Source of the DNA: Sporothrix humicola
Lineage: Eukaryota; Ascomycota; Sordariomycetes; Ophiostomatales; Ophiostomataceae
Assembly: GCA_021396245.1 (NCBI GenBank)
Contig: WNYE01000001.1
Coordinates: 62,001-126,000 of the forward strand
Direction: 5' to 3'
Length of the DNA: 64,000 nucleotides
Numbering within the stretch: position 1 is the first letter of the stretch; each line of letters begins with the position of its first letter. Shown one piece after another: positions 42,294 to 52,607 of the stretch. A program made the translations under genes and the position numbers. The notes under the pieces are model-generated. The model was not told where the DNA came from. It saw only the letters and a list, made by a program, of their open reading frames with translations, and searched no databases.

Positions 42294-43832
42294 GGTGGGC
42301 AGTGGATGGGGGTGGTCGTCAATTTAAAGAAGAGAAACAAAAGATCGGAGGGCAATGGACTGTAGGCCGAGTGCCAAAAAGGGTAGGTGGAGCGACAGGC
42401 AGGGGCAGGCTGCGTAGGGCGGGCGATCTGGAGGAAAGAAGAAAAGGTAAGACGGCTTGACTCCAGACTCAAGGAGTTAGGAACAAGTGTTCTCTGTCGT
42501 CGGGCCGGTCTGATTTCTGACAGTTGTTCTTCTGGGCGTAGGTGCCTGTCCCTGTTTCTGACTTTCTTACTTGATGAAATGACGGGGGGCAGAGGCCGAC
42601 GTGGAGGTCGTAAACGTGGAGGGCCGACAAAACATAACGATAACGAGGGATATCTGACAGAGTCATGTAGAATTCGGAGACTAATCGTGGACATACAGAC
42701 CGAGCCGGCGGAAGAGTCGACTAGTGCGAAACGGAGACAGGGGTTGTGGCGAGGTTACACCCCACTTAAGTGCTGGGAACGGGTTTCGAGTCGTGCATTT
42801 TGGGTGCATTCCCAGTGATGTTTAGCGGTCGGGGTTGGGTTTACAGCACCAACACGGTTCGGAGCCTTTTATGTCAGCAGTCTGTCCAGCAGTTTCCACA
42901 GCAGAACCTTGACGAACGCCAAGACTAAAAACGGGAAAGAGCGCCTACCCACGCACAAAGACGGGCCAACCAACACGAGTCGCCAACATCAAAAAGTCCC
43001 CGGGACAGGTCAAGCCAGGTCAAGACAGGTGTCAAGAGAAACGCGCAGAAACTTGTCAAAAGGACAAAAGTAAGACTGATGAGATTGAGACTCCTGTCAA
43101 CCTTTCTGGGGAACGTTTGCATCTCACAACATCTCTTGTCAGACCTTGCTGCTGAGGTAATACAGCCTTGCAGTCTCAGTGCATCGCTCCTTCTGTAATA
43201 AATGTGACTTTTCACATAAATTCCATTCCTTCCCCCCGCAACTCTGATAGCTTCGATGCTTTGACATGACTCGCCAAATTCCGAGATTCCGGTGCCTGGG
43301 AAAGTGAGAGTACAGCGCTGTGTTAACTCCGGCAGGCGCTGTAGTCCGCCGATATTAGTGGGTTAAGTCCAGGCACAGGTCCTTGTCAAACTCGGGTTTA
43401 ATATCCATGAAAAGAAAGCAAGAAAAAGAAAACAGAACGAGAAGCTAATTCAAAGAGAAAATAAAAATAAATCAAATGAGAAAAAAAGAACAGCACGTTT
43501 AGGACAATGTACTATTTAGTCTTATATACGTCTATCTGCAGCGCTTCCATCGCGTCTATGTACGTTGCATCTCGTCTTATTTTATCTGACCCTCGTATCC
43601 AAGTTCTTGTTCCATCGTCTTTCAGTCTTCTTCACTTTCTTCTCTTCACCTTCCTTCTGGTGATTAGTTCTTGTCCATCAGCCCTGCAGTCTGACCTAAG
43701 CTTAAAAGTGCCTTCCTTCTGAAACCATATCGGCGTAATACGGTGAAATGTGCGTCGGTGGTTAATTGGAAGAGAGCTGGGCAAAGAAGACAGCGAAGAA
43801 GAGGGCAGTGGATTGCGGCCACCACCCTTCAC
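42294..43832. other. Intergenic region between two minus-strand genes
   Basis: Contains the promoter of the GGCT-like gene with a CT-rich minus-strand leader, a short inverted repeat CTGGGAA/TTCCCAG (42774-42813), and a candidate structured RNA at 43292-43376 (separate entry). No coding region is supported. Confidence 0.5.
43292..43376. ncRNA. Candidate structured RNA or palindromic element
   Basis: An 85-base segment closed by a perfect 8-bp helix, GTGCCTGG (43292-43299) with CCAGGCAC (43369-43376), and containing a second perfect 8-bp helix, TACAGCGC (43311-43318) with GCGCTGTA (43336-43343), plus a 25-base single-stranded region containing GGGTTAAGTCC. It is not a tRNA (no standard D/T arms), nor does it look like 5S rRNA. 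Strand cannot be decided. It lies downstream of the rhamnosidase stop, so it could also be a 3' UTR structure. Confidence 0.3.
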
Positions 43833-46631
43833 CTACACAATGTGGTCCTCCTCGACCCAGGCAAACTCGGGCTGAAAGTCGTCAAACAGGCCCTTGATGG
43901 CCGCCGGCGGCCACGCCGTCAGGTTGCTCCACTTGCTCTCAAAGTGGTGGCGGCCAGCACCGACCCAGCGGCCCAGGTCCTGGGCGTCGGCAGCCGACGA
44001 CACGTCCTTGTCGCCGCGCTCGTGGGGGAGAATGACTTGGGCGCACGTGTTGGCGGGGACCAGGATGTCGAGGACAAAGTTGTCGCCGCCGGTAATCTCC
44101 CACTTGGCCTCCACCCTTCCGTAGGCCGTCTCGTACGACGCCTCGGCCGACGTGATGGTACCGCCCGGAATGGGGCTGACGGCAAACGTCTTCCAGCCGG
44201 GCGACAGGCAGCGCACACCGGCGACGCTCTCGTGCAGCCAGTGGACGACGGCGCCGAGCGCATAATGATTAAAGCTGGTCATCTCGCCCGGGTTGATGCT
44301 GCCGTCGGGCAGCATGCTGTCCCAGCGCTCCCAGATGGTGGTGGCGCCCATAGTAATCGGGTACATCCACGACGGCTTGGACTTTTCCTGGAGCATGCGG
44401 TAGGCCATTTGCGGGTAGCCTGCGCGCGTCAGGGCGTGCGTGATGATGGGCGTGCCCGCGAAACCGGTGGCGACGCGGAACTTGGCGGCCCTCACGAGCT
44501 CGACTAAACGAGAAGCGGCGGTGGCACGGTGCTGCGCCGTGGGGAAGAGGTCGAAGACAATGGCCAGGGCTAGGCCTGTCTGGGAGTCGCCCACCAGCAG
44601 ACCAGCGGGGGTCATGTACTTGTTCTGGAAAGCGGTGCGGAGGCGGCAGGCGTCGGCGGTGTAGCGGACGGCCTCTTCCGTCTTGCCCAGAATGGCACTG
44701 GCCTGCGCGAGCACGTCTGTCACGCGCACAAGGTAGGCGTCCGCAACGAAAGCGCCGCTGGTGCGCGCCTCCTCGGGTTTGTCAGGCGGCGCGGCGGGAT
44801 CGAGCCAGTCGCCAAGCTGCGGCAGCGTGGACACCCACAGACCGTCAGCACCTCGGGGCACACCGCGGTCCACCCATGCCGTCATGCTCTCGTACTGGCG
44901 CGACAAGAACGACGTGTCGCCAAACGACCGGTACAGATCCCACGGCGTCAGGACCGTCACATCGTCCCAGACGGCCAGCGGCGCATGCGGCCACAGCGTC
45001 TGCAAGATGTCCGGGACGACCACAGGCGGCACGCCGTCATCGGCGTCTAGCAGCTGCTCCGCTGCGAGGTCCTGCAGCCAGTCGCCCAGCATGCCGGCCG
45101 TGTTGTACAGGAAGCTGGCCGAGTTGCAAAAGACCTGGATATCGCCCGTCCACCCCAAACGCTCGTCGCGCTGGGGACAGTCGGTGGGGATCGACAAAAA
45201 GTTGCCGCGCATGCTCCACAGGGTGTTGGTGTGCAGCTTGTTGACGAGCGGGTGGGAGCACGCAAAGTGGCCGGTGCGCTTCATGTCGGTGTGCATGACG
45301 TCGGCGACGACCGAGTCGAGCAGCGACTGCTCGTCGGTGCCGTCGCCATTGTCGGGCCAGCCCTCGACCTGGACGTACCGAAAGCCGTGGAAGGTGTAGT
45401 TGGGGTGCCACTCTGCGGCGGTTGAGACAGACTCTGAGTCACTAATGATCAGAGTATCAGTACACTCGGCGTCTCTCAAAGGACGGATGCCCAGCTCGCC
45501 GTCCTCGAGGACCTCGGCGTGCGTAAAGACGACGCGGGCTCCTTTTCGGAGATCGCCACCGACCAGAGGGGCAAGCTGGACGCGCAGGCGGCCGACCAGG
45601 TTCTGGCCAAAGTCGAGAATGATGTTTCCCGTGTTGGTCACAATGCGCTCGACGGGCTTGACCGTCTGCGTGACACGGACGGGCGGCGCGCTGGGGCTGA
45701 CAATGTCGGCGGCCGGCACGTCGAGGGCACGGACAGCCGTCCAATTTTGGGTCGTCTCCGAGGTCCAGTCGGTCTCCTGGCCCAAGTCATAGACCTCGCC
45801 GTCGTAAATCTCGGCACGCAGCGTGGCACTCGGGCTGCAACTCCACGAGTCGTCGGTGGCCACGCTCGTCGACCGCGTGCCATCCTCACTTTCGACCTCG
45901 ATCTGCGCCATGACGCCAATGTCCTGACCATAGATGCACCGCAGACCGCCGTGGAAGGCCAGGCGGCCGGCGTACCAGCCCTCGGCCACCTCGACGGCCA
46001 GCACGTTCCCCCCCTCCTTGAGGAGCGAGGTGACGTCAAACGTCTCGTAGTTGAGCCGGTGGTTGTAGCTCGTCCAGCCAGGGGCCATCTCGCTGTCGCC
46101 GACACGCTTGCCGTTCAAAAAAGCACGGTACACGCCCAGACCGGTAATGTAGAGGCGGCCCACCGATGCTTGCATGATGCTAAACACCTTCTTGAACCGC
46201 AGCGGCCGCAGTGCCGCCTCGACATCCGGGCTGTGCACCTTGTCGGCACTCGTAATCGGCACCGCCGTCCAGTCGTTTTTGGTAAGAAGGCCGCACTCGA
46301 CGGCCGTCCAGTCAGACCACTCTGTCGATTTGGAGTCGTTTCCGTACGCCTTTACACGCACGCTGGCCCGCTCGCGGGATTTGAGGGGTGCACTGGGCCA
46401 CGACACGAGCACCGAGTCGCTGCTCTCGACATGGTAGGATTCGATTTTGTCAGTGCCCTGGCGTTTCACTTCGAGATCGTAGGCAGTCTGTGTCCAGTCC
46501 TGGTCGGCGTCGGCGATCTGGTTGCTGTCGTTTTCACTCAAGGTAAACTTCCACGAAAGGCGCGGCGAGGTCGAGCCAATGCCGAAGCCGGTGGCGTGCT
46601 GCTCGACCGTCGGGGCCGAAAGAGATGGCAT
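43833..46631 (-). CDS. Alpha-L-rhamnosidase, GH78
   Basis: Hydrolyses terminal alpha-L-rhamnose from plant glycosides, pectin side chains or flavonoids by an inverting mechanism. 932 residues, one exon, near the usual fungal length. N-terminal beta-sandwich domains (PRLSWKF, YDLEVKRQG, ECGLLTKNDW), the accessory jelly-roll (FKKVFSI, ITGLGVYRAFLNGKRVGD, LAPGWTSYN-like MAPGWTSYNHRLNYETFDV), then the (alpha/alpha)6 barrel with the signature DCPQRDERLGWTGDIQ (about 480-495; the acidic residues include the catalytic acid), GDWLDP and ATTIWERWDSMLPDGS (second conserved acidic cluster), and a C-terminal beta-domain. There is no signal peptide (starts MPSLSAPTVEQ), so it is probably intracellular and acts on imported rhamnosides. 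Confidence 0.95.
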   Translation of the reverse strand: MPSLSAPTVEQHATGFGIGSTSPRLSWKFTLSENDSNQIADADQDWTQTAYDLEVKRQGTDKIESYHVESSDSVLVSWPSAPLKSRERASVRVKAYGNDSKSTEWSDWTAVECGLLTKNDWTAVPITSADKVHSPDVEAALRPLRFKKVFSIMQASVGRLYITGLGVYRAFLNGKRVGDSEMAPGWTSYNHRLNYETFDVTSLLKEGGNVLAVEVAEGWYAGRLAFHGGLRCIYGQDIGVMAQIEVESEDGTRSTSVATDDSWSCSPSATLRAEIYDGEVYDLGQETDWTSETTQNWTAVRALDVPAADIVSPSAPPVRVTQTVKPVERIVTNTGNIILDFGQNLVGRLRVQLAPLVGGDLRKGARVVFTHAEVLEDGELGIRPLRDAECTDTLIISDSESVSTAAEWHPNYTFHGFRYVQVEGWPDNGDGTDEQSLLDSVVADVMHTDMKRTGHFACSHPLVNKLHTNTLWSMRGNFLSIPTDCPQRDERLGWTGDIQVFCNSASFLYNTAGMLGDWLQDLAAEQLLDADDGVPPVVVPDILQTLWPHAPLAVWDDVTVLTPWDLYRSFGDTSFLSRQYESMTAWVDRGVPRGADGLWVSTLPQLGDWLDPAAPPDKPEEARTSGAFVADAYLVRVTDVLAQASAILGKTEEAVRYTADACRLRTAFQNKYMTPAGLLVGDSQTGLALAIVFDLFPTAQHRATAASRLVELVRAAKFRVATGFAGTPIITHALTRAGYPQMAYRMLQEKSKPSWMYPITMGATTIWERWDSMLPDGSINPGEMTSFNHYALGAVVHWLHESVAGVRCLSPGWKTFAVSPIPGGTITSAEASYETAYGRVEAKWEITGGDNFVLDILVPANTCAQVILPHERGDKDVSSAADAQDLGRWVGAGRHHFESKWSNLTAWPPAAIKGLFDDFQPEFAWVEEDHIV

Positions 46632-47768
46632 TGTCGAAGGTGTGCGTGTGTGGTACTGTAAGAAAAGAGGCGGCTCTCGCTATCGTGAAATTCAGGGGCA
46701 AAGTCGACAAGCTCTTTCCTGAATTGGTTGTAAAGCAACGATGTACAAGAAAAGGAAGGAGCAATTATCAAAACGACGAGAAAATGAAGAGATGTACAAA
46801 ACAAAAGGCAACAAATTGAGGCGAGAAGAGAACGAAGGACTGAACAGTGAAAATGGTGGACTTGACCTCGACAAAAGTATCTTTTCTCTGCCCCTCGGCC
46901 TTGTTGCCTGCGAACGTCTCGTCGTTTGTTGTCTGTCCTGTCCTCTGCTCCTTCAATCGCTCCTGTGTCGCTCCTTCTTCACATTTCTGGTTTCTCGTCT
47001 CCCCTCCTTCCCCATAATCGGCCTTCTTTGTGCCGACGCGGGTGTTCCTTCTCTACTGACGTTGAACGGTCCACTGCGGGGAGTTCTGTCGTGCCTGTCG
47101 TGCCTGCTTGTGCCCTGTCCAAGCCTGCCAAAATTTGCGGAGAACCACCGGCTTTGAGCGATTGTCCGGCGTCGACTGCTGGCGTAGTACCCTGAACTGC
47201 AGGTCAAGCGTACTACAGCGGCGGAAGCTCGTGCCAGACGCCTGCGAGAGCTGCCAAAGGGACGCTAAACCCGCACGTCGACAAACGCTAACAAACCCTA
47301 ATTGACGACGGCTCGTCTGCACCCATCCTTTGACTTGACTGTTCGTGTCCTGGTCTCCCGCTGTCGGTGCAACATTAATTGGAGTGGACTTGCGAGGATT
47401 GCAGACATTTGACATTCGGATCAAACGGCGTCTCTGACATGTAATACCGGAGTCGGAGGTTCGCTCAAATCGGCAGCTTTCGAGAAGGACGGTGCACAGT
47501 GTGGTATCATGGCCGACCTCCGGACAGTTGGACGCATTGTTACGGTAGCATTGCATCATAGTGCCGGCTTTCACCTTGTTAATTTTGAGTGCAAATCATA
47601 TTGTGACAAGTAATAAAGTGGTTGCTATATTTCTTCTGATTTTATTTACTTTGAACTACAGAGTACAGCCTCTGGTCGCTCTTTCCCGGGATATTGGTAT
47701 CAAAATGTTGGGTAAAACGGTCCTCGTCCTTCCTTGGTTGGCTTTTAGGATGGATCCATGGGGCCTTC
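46632..47768. other. Intergenic region, no supported gene
   Basis: Minus-strand promoter and leader of the rhamnosidase gene at its left end and the 3' flank of the next minus-strand family-B gene at its right end. A CT-rich patch lies at 46880-47010. Open frames here have no recognisable domain. Confidence 0.5.
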
Positions 47769-49022
47769 CTATCTCGAACTGCTTGCCCTTCCTGGTGTCT
47801 TGATAGGAAACTGTGCGACCACCTGGTTGTATTCTGCCCGTGCCAGAGCGGCCGCCTCGACTGCCTGCTTGCAAGCACTGTATGCCTGCTCCAGCAGCCC
47901 ATCCTCACCGGACCCATCTCGATCTTTGGCATATTTGCCTTCTGTTGCCGCCGGCCGCTGCCATTTGGCAATCGTCACGCCGTACTCTGCGGCCCGCCGC
48001 AGAGTCTCGCCGGCGTTCTCGATATCTACTGCCATAATGTTTCCAATGACGCACTGCACCTCGTACCAGGCCTCCTCCATGCTTTTGGCACTGGCGTTGT
48101 CCCCAATCGCCCCCCTCACCGCCTCCATCTGCTTCCGTGCATCCTTGATGTGCGACAGCGATGTCCGGTAGACGGCGTTGCGGAGGGGCTCGACGCTGAG
48201 CTGGACATTGTGCTGGTAGCTGCCAAAGTAGGGGCTGCTTGACGTCTCCAGGTCGTGCAGCAGGCGGTTGCCCAGCGTGCCTGTCGACACGGCCTCGTCA
48301 TAGATCTTTCGCTCGTCGAGATCGTCCATTGTGCGGCCGCGCGTGAACGCAGCAAATGTTGTGCTCGTGGTGGGTTCTCCTTTTGTGTCCTTGCCTTCTT
48401 CATCCTTCTCCAGCTCCGTTTTGTCCAAAACAGACAATGGGAGCAGCAGGTCGGCCTGAACGGCATATCCTCGCGCCTGAATTGCTGCTCCAGCAATCAC
48501 GCCCGTCAGGCTCAGGGTGGTTAGCACGGCCTCCATGGCCGACTGGAGCATGACAGCCTTTTGTCTCTGTAGCTCGTCAGGCCCGGCCCTGTCGTCGCGG
48601 TACAGAACACGCCCGTCCGTCTTCAAGGCCTCGCGGGCATCCTTGGGCGACAGGCCGGTCCACTGGTGCACAAGCCGCTGGAAGACGTTGACGGTCACCA
48701 TGGACGCCTCGTGGAGGCGGCAGGCGGCGTGGATGACGGCGCTCGTGGCGAGTTGTTCGCTGGTCTTGTATTGTGAGATTTGGCCGGGCGTCATGGCCGG
48801 TCGTGCGTCGTCGGGGTACGGAACGAAAGGCTCCGGCATGCGGATAGGCGTGTAGAGAGCGTTCATTGTCGATCCACGATTGGCCGTCCCGGAATCGTCA
48901 CCAGTAATTGTGTCGCTGATCGAGATAGTGTCAAACTGCTGGACAGTCGTGGCGATCGAGTCGACTGTAATGAAGCTGCGACCGTCGTCGTTGTCAGCGT
49001 CACCGTATGATTTGGATCCCAT
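47769..49022 (-). CDS. Local family B protein, copy 3
   Basis: 417 residues from the ATG at 49022 (MGSKSYGDAD); an in-frame ATG at 49040 would add six residues. Landmarks: LYTPIRMPEPFVPYP, IHAACRLHEASMVTVNVFQR then LVHQWTGLSPKDAREALKT, VMLQSAMEAVLTTLSLTG, YAVQADLLLPLSVLDKTE, TFAAFTRGRTMDD, LRRAAEYGVTIAKWQRP, and the terminal Ala-rich helix LEQAYSACKQAVEAAALARA then EYNQVVAQF. It is the shortest copy and shares with copies 4 and 5 the KWQR and EY-x-V-x-Q-F elements that copies 1 and 2 lack. Function unknown. Confidence 0.8.
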   Translation of the reverse strand: MGSKSYGDADNDDGRSFITVDSIATTVQQFDTISISDTITGDDSGTANRGSTMNALYTPIRMPEPFVPYPDDARPAMTPGQISQYKTSEQLATSAVIHAACRLHEASMVTVNVFQRLVHQWTGLSPKDAREALKTDGRVLYRDDRAGPDELQRQKAVMLQSAMEAVLTTLSLTGVIAGAAIQARGYAVQADLLLPLSVLDKTELEKDEEGKDTKGEPTTSTTFAAFTRGRTMDDLDERKIYDEAVSTGTLGNRLLHDLETSSSPYFGSYQHNVQLSVEPLRNAVYRTSLSHIKDARKQMEAVRGAIGDNASAKSMEEAWYEVQCVIGNIMAVDIENAGETLRRAAEYGVTIAKWQRPAATEGKYAKDRDGSGEDGLLEQAYSACKQAVEAAALARAEYNQVVAQFPIKTPGRASSSR

Positions 49023-49439
49023 TGTGTTTGGTCGTTGCAAAAATCCGAAGCTTGTTAAAAACCGTAAATGTAAGATATTTTTAATGCGTCGTGGTGAAAA
49101 TGAAAGACAGTGGAAGCATTGTAAAGACGATGTTGAGTCGTTCAGCTGCCAAGAGTACGCCTGTGAATATGCCTAGTGGTGTCACTGAGTGTGCCTGCTG
49201 ACTAATTGAGGCTGTGTTTACATCGTCTGTTCGACGTATCTCAGTGTAAGTAGACGGGATTAATGTACAGATGTCTATGTTTTCTTCTTTTGTTTTCGTT
49301 TTTACCTTTTCGTCTCAAGTTTAGTATTAATATTTTCATTTGATTTTATTAAACCAACTGTTTTATTGAAATCATTTTCCCATTTGTTACTTCTATCATA
49401 ATCGATTGTGGTTTCTAATTTCGCTCCAACTCTCTTCAT
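49023..49439. other. Intergenic region between family-B copies 3 and 4
   Basis: AT-rich (TATTAATATTTTCATTTG near 49326), with promoter of copy 3 at the left and the 3' flank of copy 4 at the right. Nothing else seen. Confidence 0.5.
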
Positions 49440-50741
49440 CTAGGCCTCATGCTTGTTTGTGAACTGCCGGGACACTTCTCTGTACTCGGCCAGTGCAATC
49501 TTGGCAGCTTCCGATGCCTGTGTCGCAGCCTTGTGTGCCCGTCCCAATAACTGGACATCACCGGCATGCCGGTCGCTGCGAGCAGGGTCGTTGACATCAA
49601 CGTTGAAGTTGGCGTTACCCTCACCGTACGTTGATGCAAAAATGCTTGCTGTCGCATATTTCAGTTTCCGCTGCCACTTTGCGACGCGGTAGGCAAAGTC
49701 AGCCGCATCGCACAGCGTCTTGGACGCCTGCACGAGATCGACGGCCAGGTCTTGGACAACAACCTGTATGGTGTACAAGATCTTGTTCCTCTCTCCATCC
49801 TTGACATCCTTGGCCCCTTTTGTTAGGAGCTCAGCCCAGACCGCGTCGCGTTTTTTGACAGTGTCCATGATGTTCTTGTGAAAGGGATAGTTCAAGCCGT
49901 TATGCATTGCTGCGGAAATTTCGTCCTCCTGGTTCCATTTGAAGCCATAGAAGGGATTGTTGGCCCGGTAGCTCGTCCTCCTCAACCGGTATATCAGCGT
50001 CGGCGCATCCCAAGTTACACCCGTCCAAGTGTCCCCCTCGCCCGTGCGCGTGAAGGCGACGTACGTTTTTATTGTCGGTGTTGGTGTGGTGGCGGTGTCT
50101 TTGCTTGTGTCTTTTTCGGTGTAGTTGCCCGAGTCCGGCATCGGCTCTAGAGCCGACAGCCGGAGCAGCAGCTTCCTGTCGACGCTGTATTTGCGCAGAC
50201 CAACAATGGCCACCATTGACAGGTTGCCCAGCATTTGCGAGACCATCTCCACGACTTCCACGGCGCCGTACAGCATCTCCGCCCTCTGCTGGTAGCTTTC
50301 CTTGTCTGTGGCCTTCTGCCTGCCGCCCGTGCTTTTTGGATACGCATCCGTGTTTTTGAGCGACGTGGCCGCCTTGTCCGGTGAGTGCCCCGTCCAGTTG
50401 AAGATGAGCCGCTGGAACGCGTTGACCATGACGCAGCTGGCTTCGTGCAGGCGGCATCCAGCGTGGACGATGGCGCTGGCGGCGGCCTCCTCCTTGGCCA
50501 TGTACTCGGCCAGGTTGTCGCTGGTAATGGCCAGCTCGGTGGCACTTGGATCAAACGGCTGGGGGACCGGAATCGGGGTGTAGAGTGACTTTTTCGAGGC
50601 TGAAACGGGCATGGTCCGTCCGGCATCCCGGTCTTCGATGGTGGTGTTGTTGAGAAGGCGTGTTGTTGTAGACACATTAGCGGTAGCCGTAGACGCAACG
50701 CTACAGCTGTCGTCGTCGACTGTGTCCGTATAGACGGCCAT
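49440..50741 (-). CDS. Local family B protein, copy 4
   Basis: 433 residues from the ATG at 50741 (AAAATGGCCG, MAVYTDTVDDDSCSVAS); the frame is open to 50837 but that extension is low-complexity. Landmarks: LYTPIPVPQPFDPSA, VHAGCRLHEASCVMVNAFQR then LIFNWTGHSPDKAATSLKN, MLYGAVEVVEMVSQMLGNLS, YSVDRKLLLRLSALEPMP, TYVAFTRTGEGDTWTG, LCDAADFAYRVAKWQRKLKY, and the terminal helix LGRAHKAATQASEAAKIALA then EYREVSRQF. Closest relative in the window is copy 5 at 54597, with which it also shares about 120 bp of upstream sequence. Confidence 0.8.
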   Translation of the reverse strand: MAVYTDTVDDDSCSVASTATANVSTTTRLLNNTTIEDRDAGRTMPVSASKKSLYTPIPVPQPFDPSATELAITSDNLAEYMAKEEAAASAIVHAGCRLHEASCVMVNAFQRLIFNWTGHSPDKAATSLKNTDAYPKSTGGRQKATDKESYQQRAEMLYGAVEVVEMVSQMLGNLSMVAIVGLRKYSVDRKLLLRLSALEPMPDSGNYTEKDTSKDTATTPTPTIKTYVAFTRTGEGDTWTGVTWDAPTLIYRLRRTSYRANNPFYGFKWNQEDEISAAMHNGLNYPFHKNIMDTVKKRDAVWAELLTKGAKDVKDGERNKILYTIQVVVQDLAVDLVQASKTLCDAADFAYRVAKWQRKLKYATASIFASTYGEGNANFNVDVNDPARSDRHAGDVQLLGRAHKAATQASEAAKIALAEYREVSRQFTNKHEA

Positions 50742-51245
50742 TTTGAAATTGCTGACGTCGGATGTGTGGATGGATGTCACAGAATCGAAAAGTTGGGATG
50801 ATTGAAGATAAAGTTGAGATGATTGAAGAAGATGCACCGTTAAAATAATCTGTAAAAGAGGATGGCTAATATACTAGACTTTAACATGCACTAACATATA
50901 AACGGAGCACGAAAAAAAAAAAAAATCGATGTAATAAAAAGCGTGTGATGGGCTTTGCCGTTGGTGCCGGCAAGCCCAATACGCTAGGAGGTCAATATAA
51001 AGTAGATACATCTCTAAAATATGTCACATGTAAGATACATGACCCCAGGTTCTCTTACTACGCGCACCTATATGGCGCGGCTAGGCACATAATCACAAGG
51101 CTGTGTACACTACTTGTAAACAAGAACACGTATGCATTTCTTCTTCATTTCCGGTGTATCCTCTAGCATTTTCACCAGTCTTGTTATTAAGCAATTTCTC
51201 GGTGCTTCTCCCTTCCATTACCCTACCAAAGCCCTCCTTCAGCTT
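50742..51245. other. Promoter of family-B copy 4, duplicated at 56.2 kb
   Basis: 51002-51029 and 51085-51130 align with 56212-56239 and 56288-56336 upstream of copy 5 (for example AGATACATCTCTAAAAT against AGATACATCTCCAAAAT). The differences are mostly A for G and T for C in this copy. A poly-A run lies at 50910-50923. Confidence 0.6.
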
Positions 51246-52607
51246 TTACTTGGCATCGCCCGTATTCTTCTCTGTAGAAAACAAGCCCCGGATGTGCTTG
51301 ACCAGGGTTGATGGCCACAGCCGCCGAAGTGATGTTACAACGGCGGCGATCATTTTCTTACTCTTGCTTCTGGACGGGGACTGGGGGGTACGAGCGGATT
51401 TGGCGGACTCGGGGGAAGCCTCGTCGGCCTCGACCTCCTCCTCTTCGTCTTCGTCGTCTTTTTCTCCACGCGCAAGTCCCAAGTCAATGTCGTCAGGCGG
51501 ATCGCCAGCAAACAAAACACCATCAACGGCTGCCGCCTGGACGCCCGCCAGAATTTTGTGGACCCCAAGCTGGATTTGCAGGTAGTGGAAGCTAGGCAGG
51601 GGATGGGCCACAGGATCGGATGTCACAAGTTCGTACACGTCGCCGTGACGAATGCCCGCGTATGATCCGTCTCGGTTCCGGCGGAAGTCGGCGAGGACGT
51701 TGTCGCTGCCCTGCAGCCAAATGACTTGCAGGAACATGCGGTGTTGCGGGTCGGTGGGGTGTGCAATCGGACGGAAGGCAAATTTGTTTTTGTGCCACAG
51801 AGCACGAGCATTGGGCGAGAGCGGCAAGATGTTGGCTTCTTCACCTTCACAGCCGAGGGCGGCAATCTCGTGGCGGGACAGCCGAGGCAGAGGCCAAAGC
51901 ATTCGCAGCGTATTCCAAAGAGAGGCAGCGGCATCCTTTTCCAGGGCGGCCATGGGGATGATGTGGGAGCCTTGTTGGGTCGGAAAGCCAGACAGGATGC
52001 ACCCTTTGCCGTACCATTTAGGCACAAGAGATTGAGCAGCAGTTGTCTCTATAGAGTCAGGGGTGTCATGCCCAAGCTCCTGCTCACGCCTGTCCCAGGA
52101 CCTGGTCACCTCGAAAAGAGCTCCATAACGGGACATCACGACGCGCTCAAAATGCTCCTCGAGGGATGCAATCGGCTGTCCCCCTCTCTCTCCCTGTTCT
52201 CGGAGAGACAGGGACGGTATCTGTGCGCCGCTCGGATCCCGGGCAATGGCGAGGAGAGCCACCCGAACGAGCAGCCGGTGAACGTCAGCCAAGCTTCGTT
52301 TGGACGCGTGATCTGTATATGTTTGTCTTTGGAGCCTTTGGACGGGATCGATCTTCGTCTGTAGATATTCGGCAAACCGGTCTCGGAGCTCCCGGTCTGT
52401 CATGGTGAGCCGAATCGGTTCTTCCACTCCTCCCTCTTGAAACGGCGGCACACCGATCGTGATCGTGTATTCTTCCTTATCCTTGGAATCTTGGCCGGCC
52501 GGGGTTTGGGCTTCCGCTTCACCCCTTCCCCCTTCCGGCATCCAGTCTTGGGACGCATTGAGGACAAATCGAGCACGAATGGGCTCGGACGGCTCCTTTG
52601 GAGGCAT
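51246..52607 (-). CDS. Fungal HNH-endonuclease-like protein (HNH_2 type)
   Basis: 453 residues from the ATG at 52607 (MPPKEPSEPIRARFVLN); the frame is open to 52775 but that part is low-complexity leader. The N-terminal 190 residues are uncharacterised. The nuclease-like core has CILSGFPTQQGSHIIPMAAL (about 201-220) with the first His of the beta-beta-alpha metal motif, SLWNTLRMLW, then NILPLSPNARALWHKNKFAF (about 258-277), where the usual final His appears to be Arg, with a His three residues on. After it come a beta-rich region, an acidic stretch (KDDEDEEEEVEADEASPESA) and a basic C terminus (SPSRSKSKKM). Such proteins are abundant and poorly characterised in filamentous fungi; activity is doubtful if the last His is truly missing. 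Confidence 0.7.
   Translation of the reverse strand: MPPKEPSEPIRARFVLNASQDWMPEGGRGEAEAQTPAGQDSKDKEEYTITIGVPPFQEGGVEEPIRLTMTDRELRDRFAEYLQTKIDPVQRLQRQTYTDHASKRSLADVHRLLVRVALLAIARDPSGAQIPSLSLREQGERGGQPIASLEEHFERVVMSRYGALFEVTRSWDRREQELGHDTPDSIETTAAQSLVPKWYGKGCILSGFPTQQGSHIIPMAALEKDAAASLWNTLRMLWPLPRLSRHEIAALGCEGEEANILPLSPNARALWHKNKFAFRPIAHPTDPQHRMFLQVIWLQGSDNVLADFRRNRDGSYAGIRHGDVYELVTSDPVAHPLPSFHYLQIQLGVHKILAGVQAAAVDGVLFAGDPPDDIDLGLARGEKDDEDEEEEVEADEASPESAKSARTPQSPSRSKSKKMIAAVVTSLRRLWPSTLVKHIRGLFSTEKNTGDAK

Noticed and set aside
42387..42818. 143-residue plus-strand frame
   Set aside because: Overlaps the leader of the GGCT-like gene on the other strand, with an R/G-rich composition and no recognisable motif.
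45519..46661. 380-codon plus-strand open frame opposite the rhamnosidase gene
   Set aside because: Antisense shadow of a confident GH78 gene.
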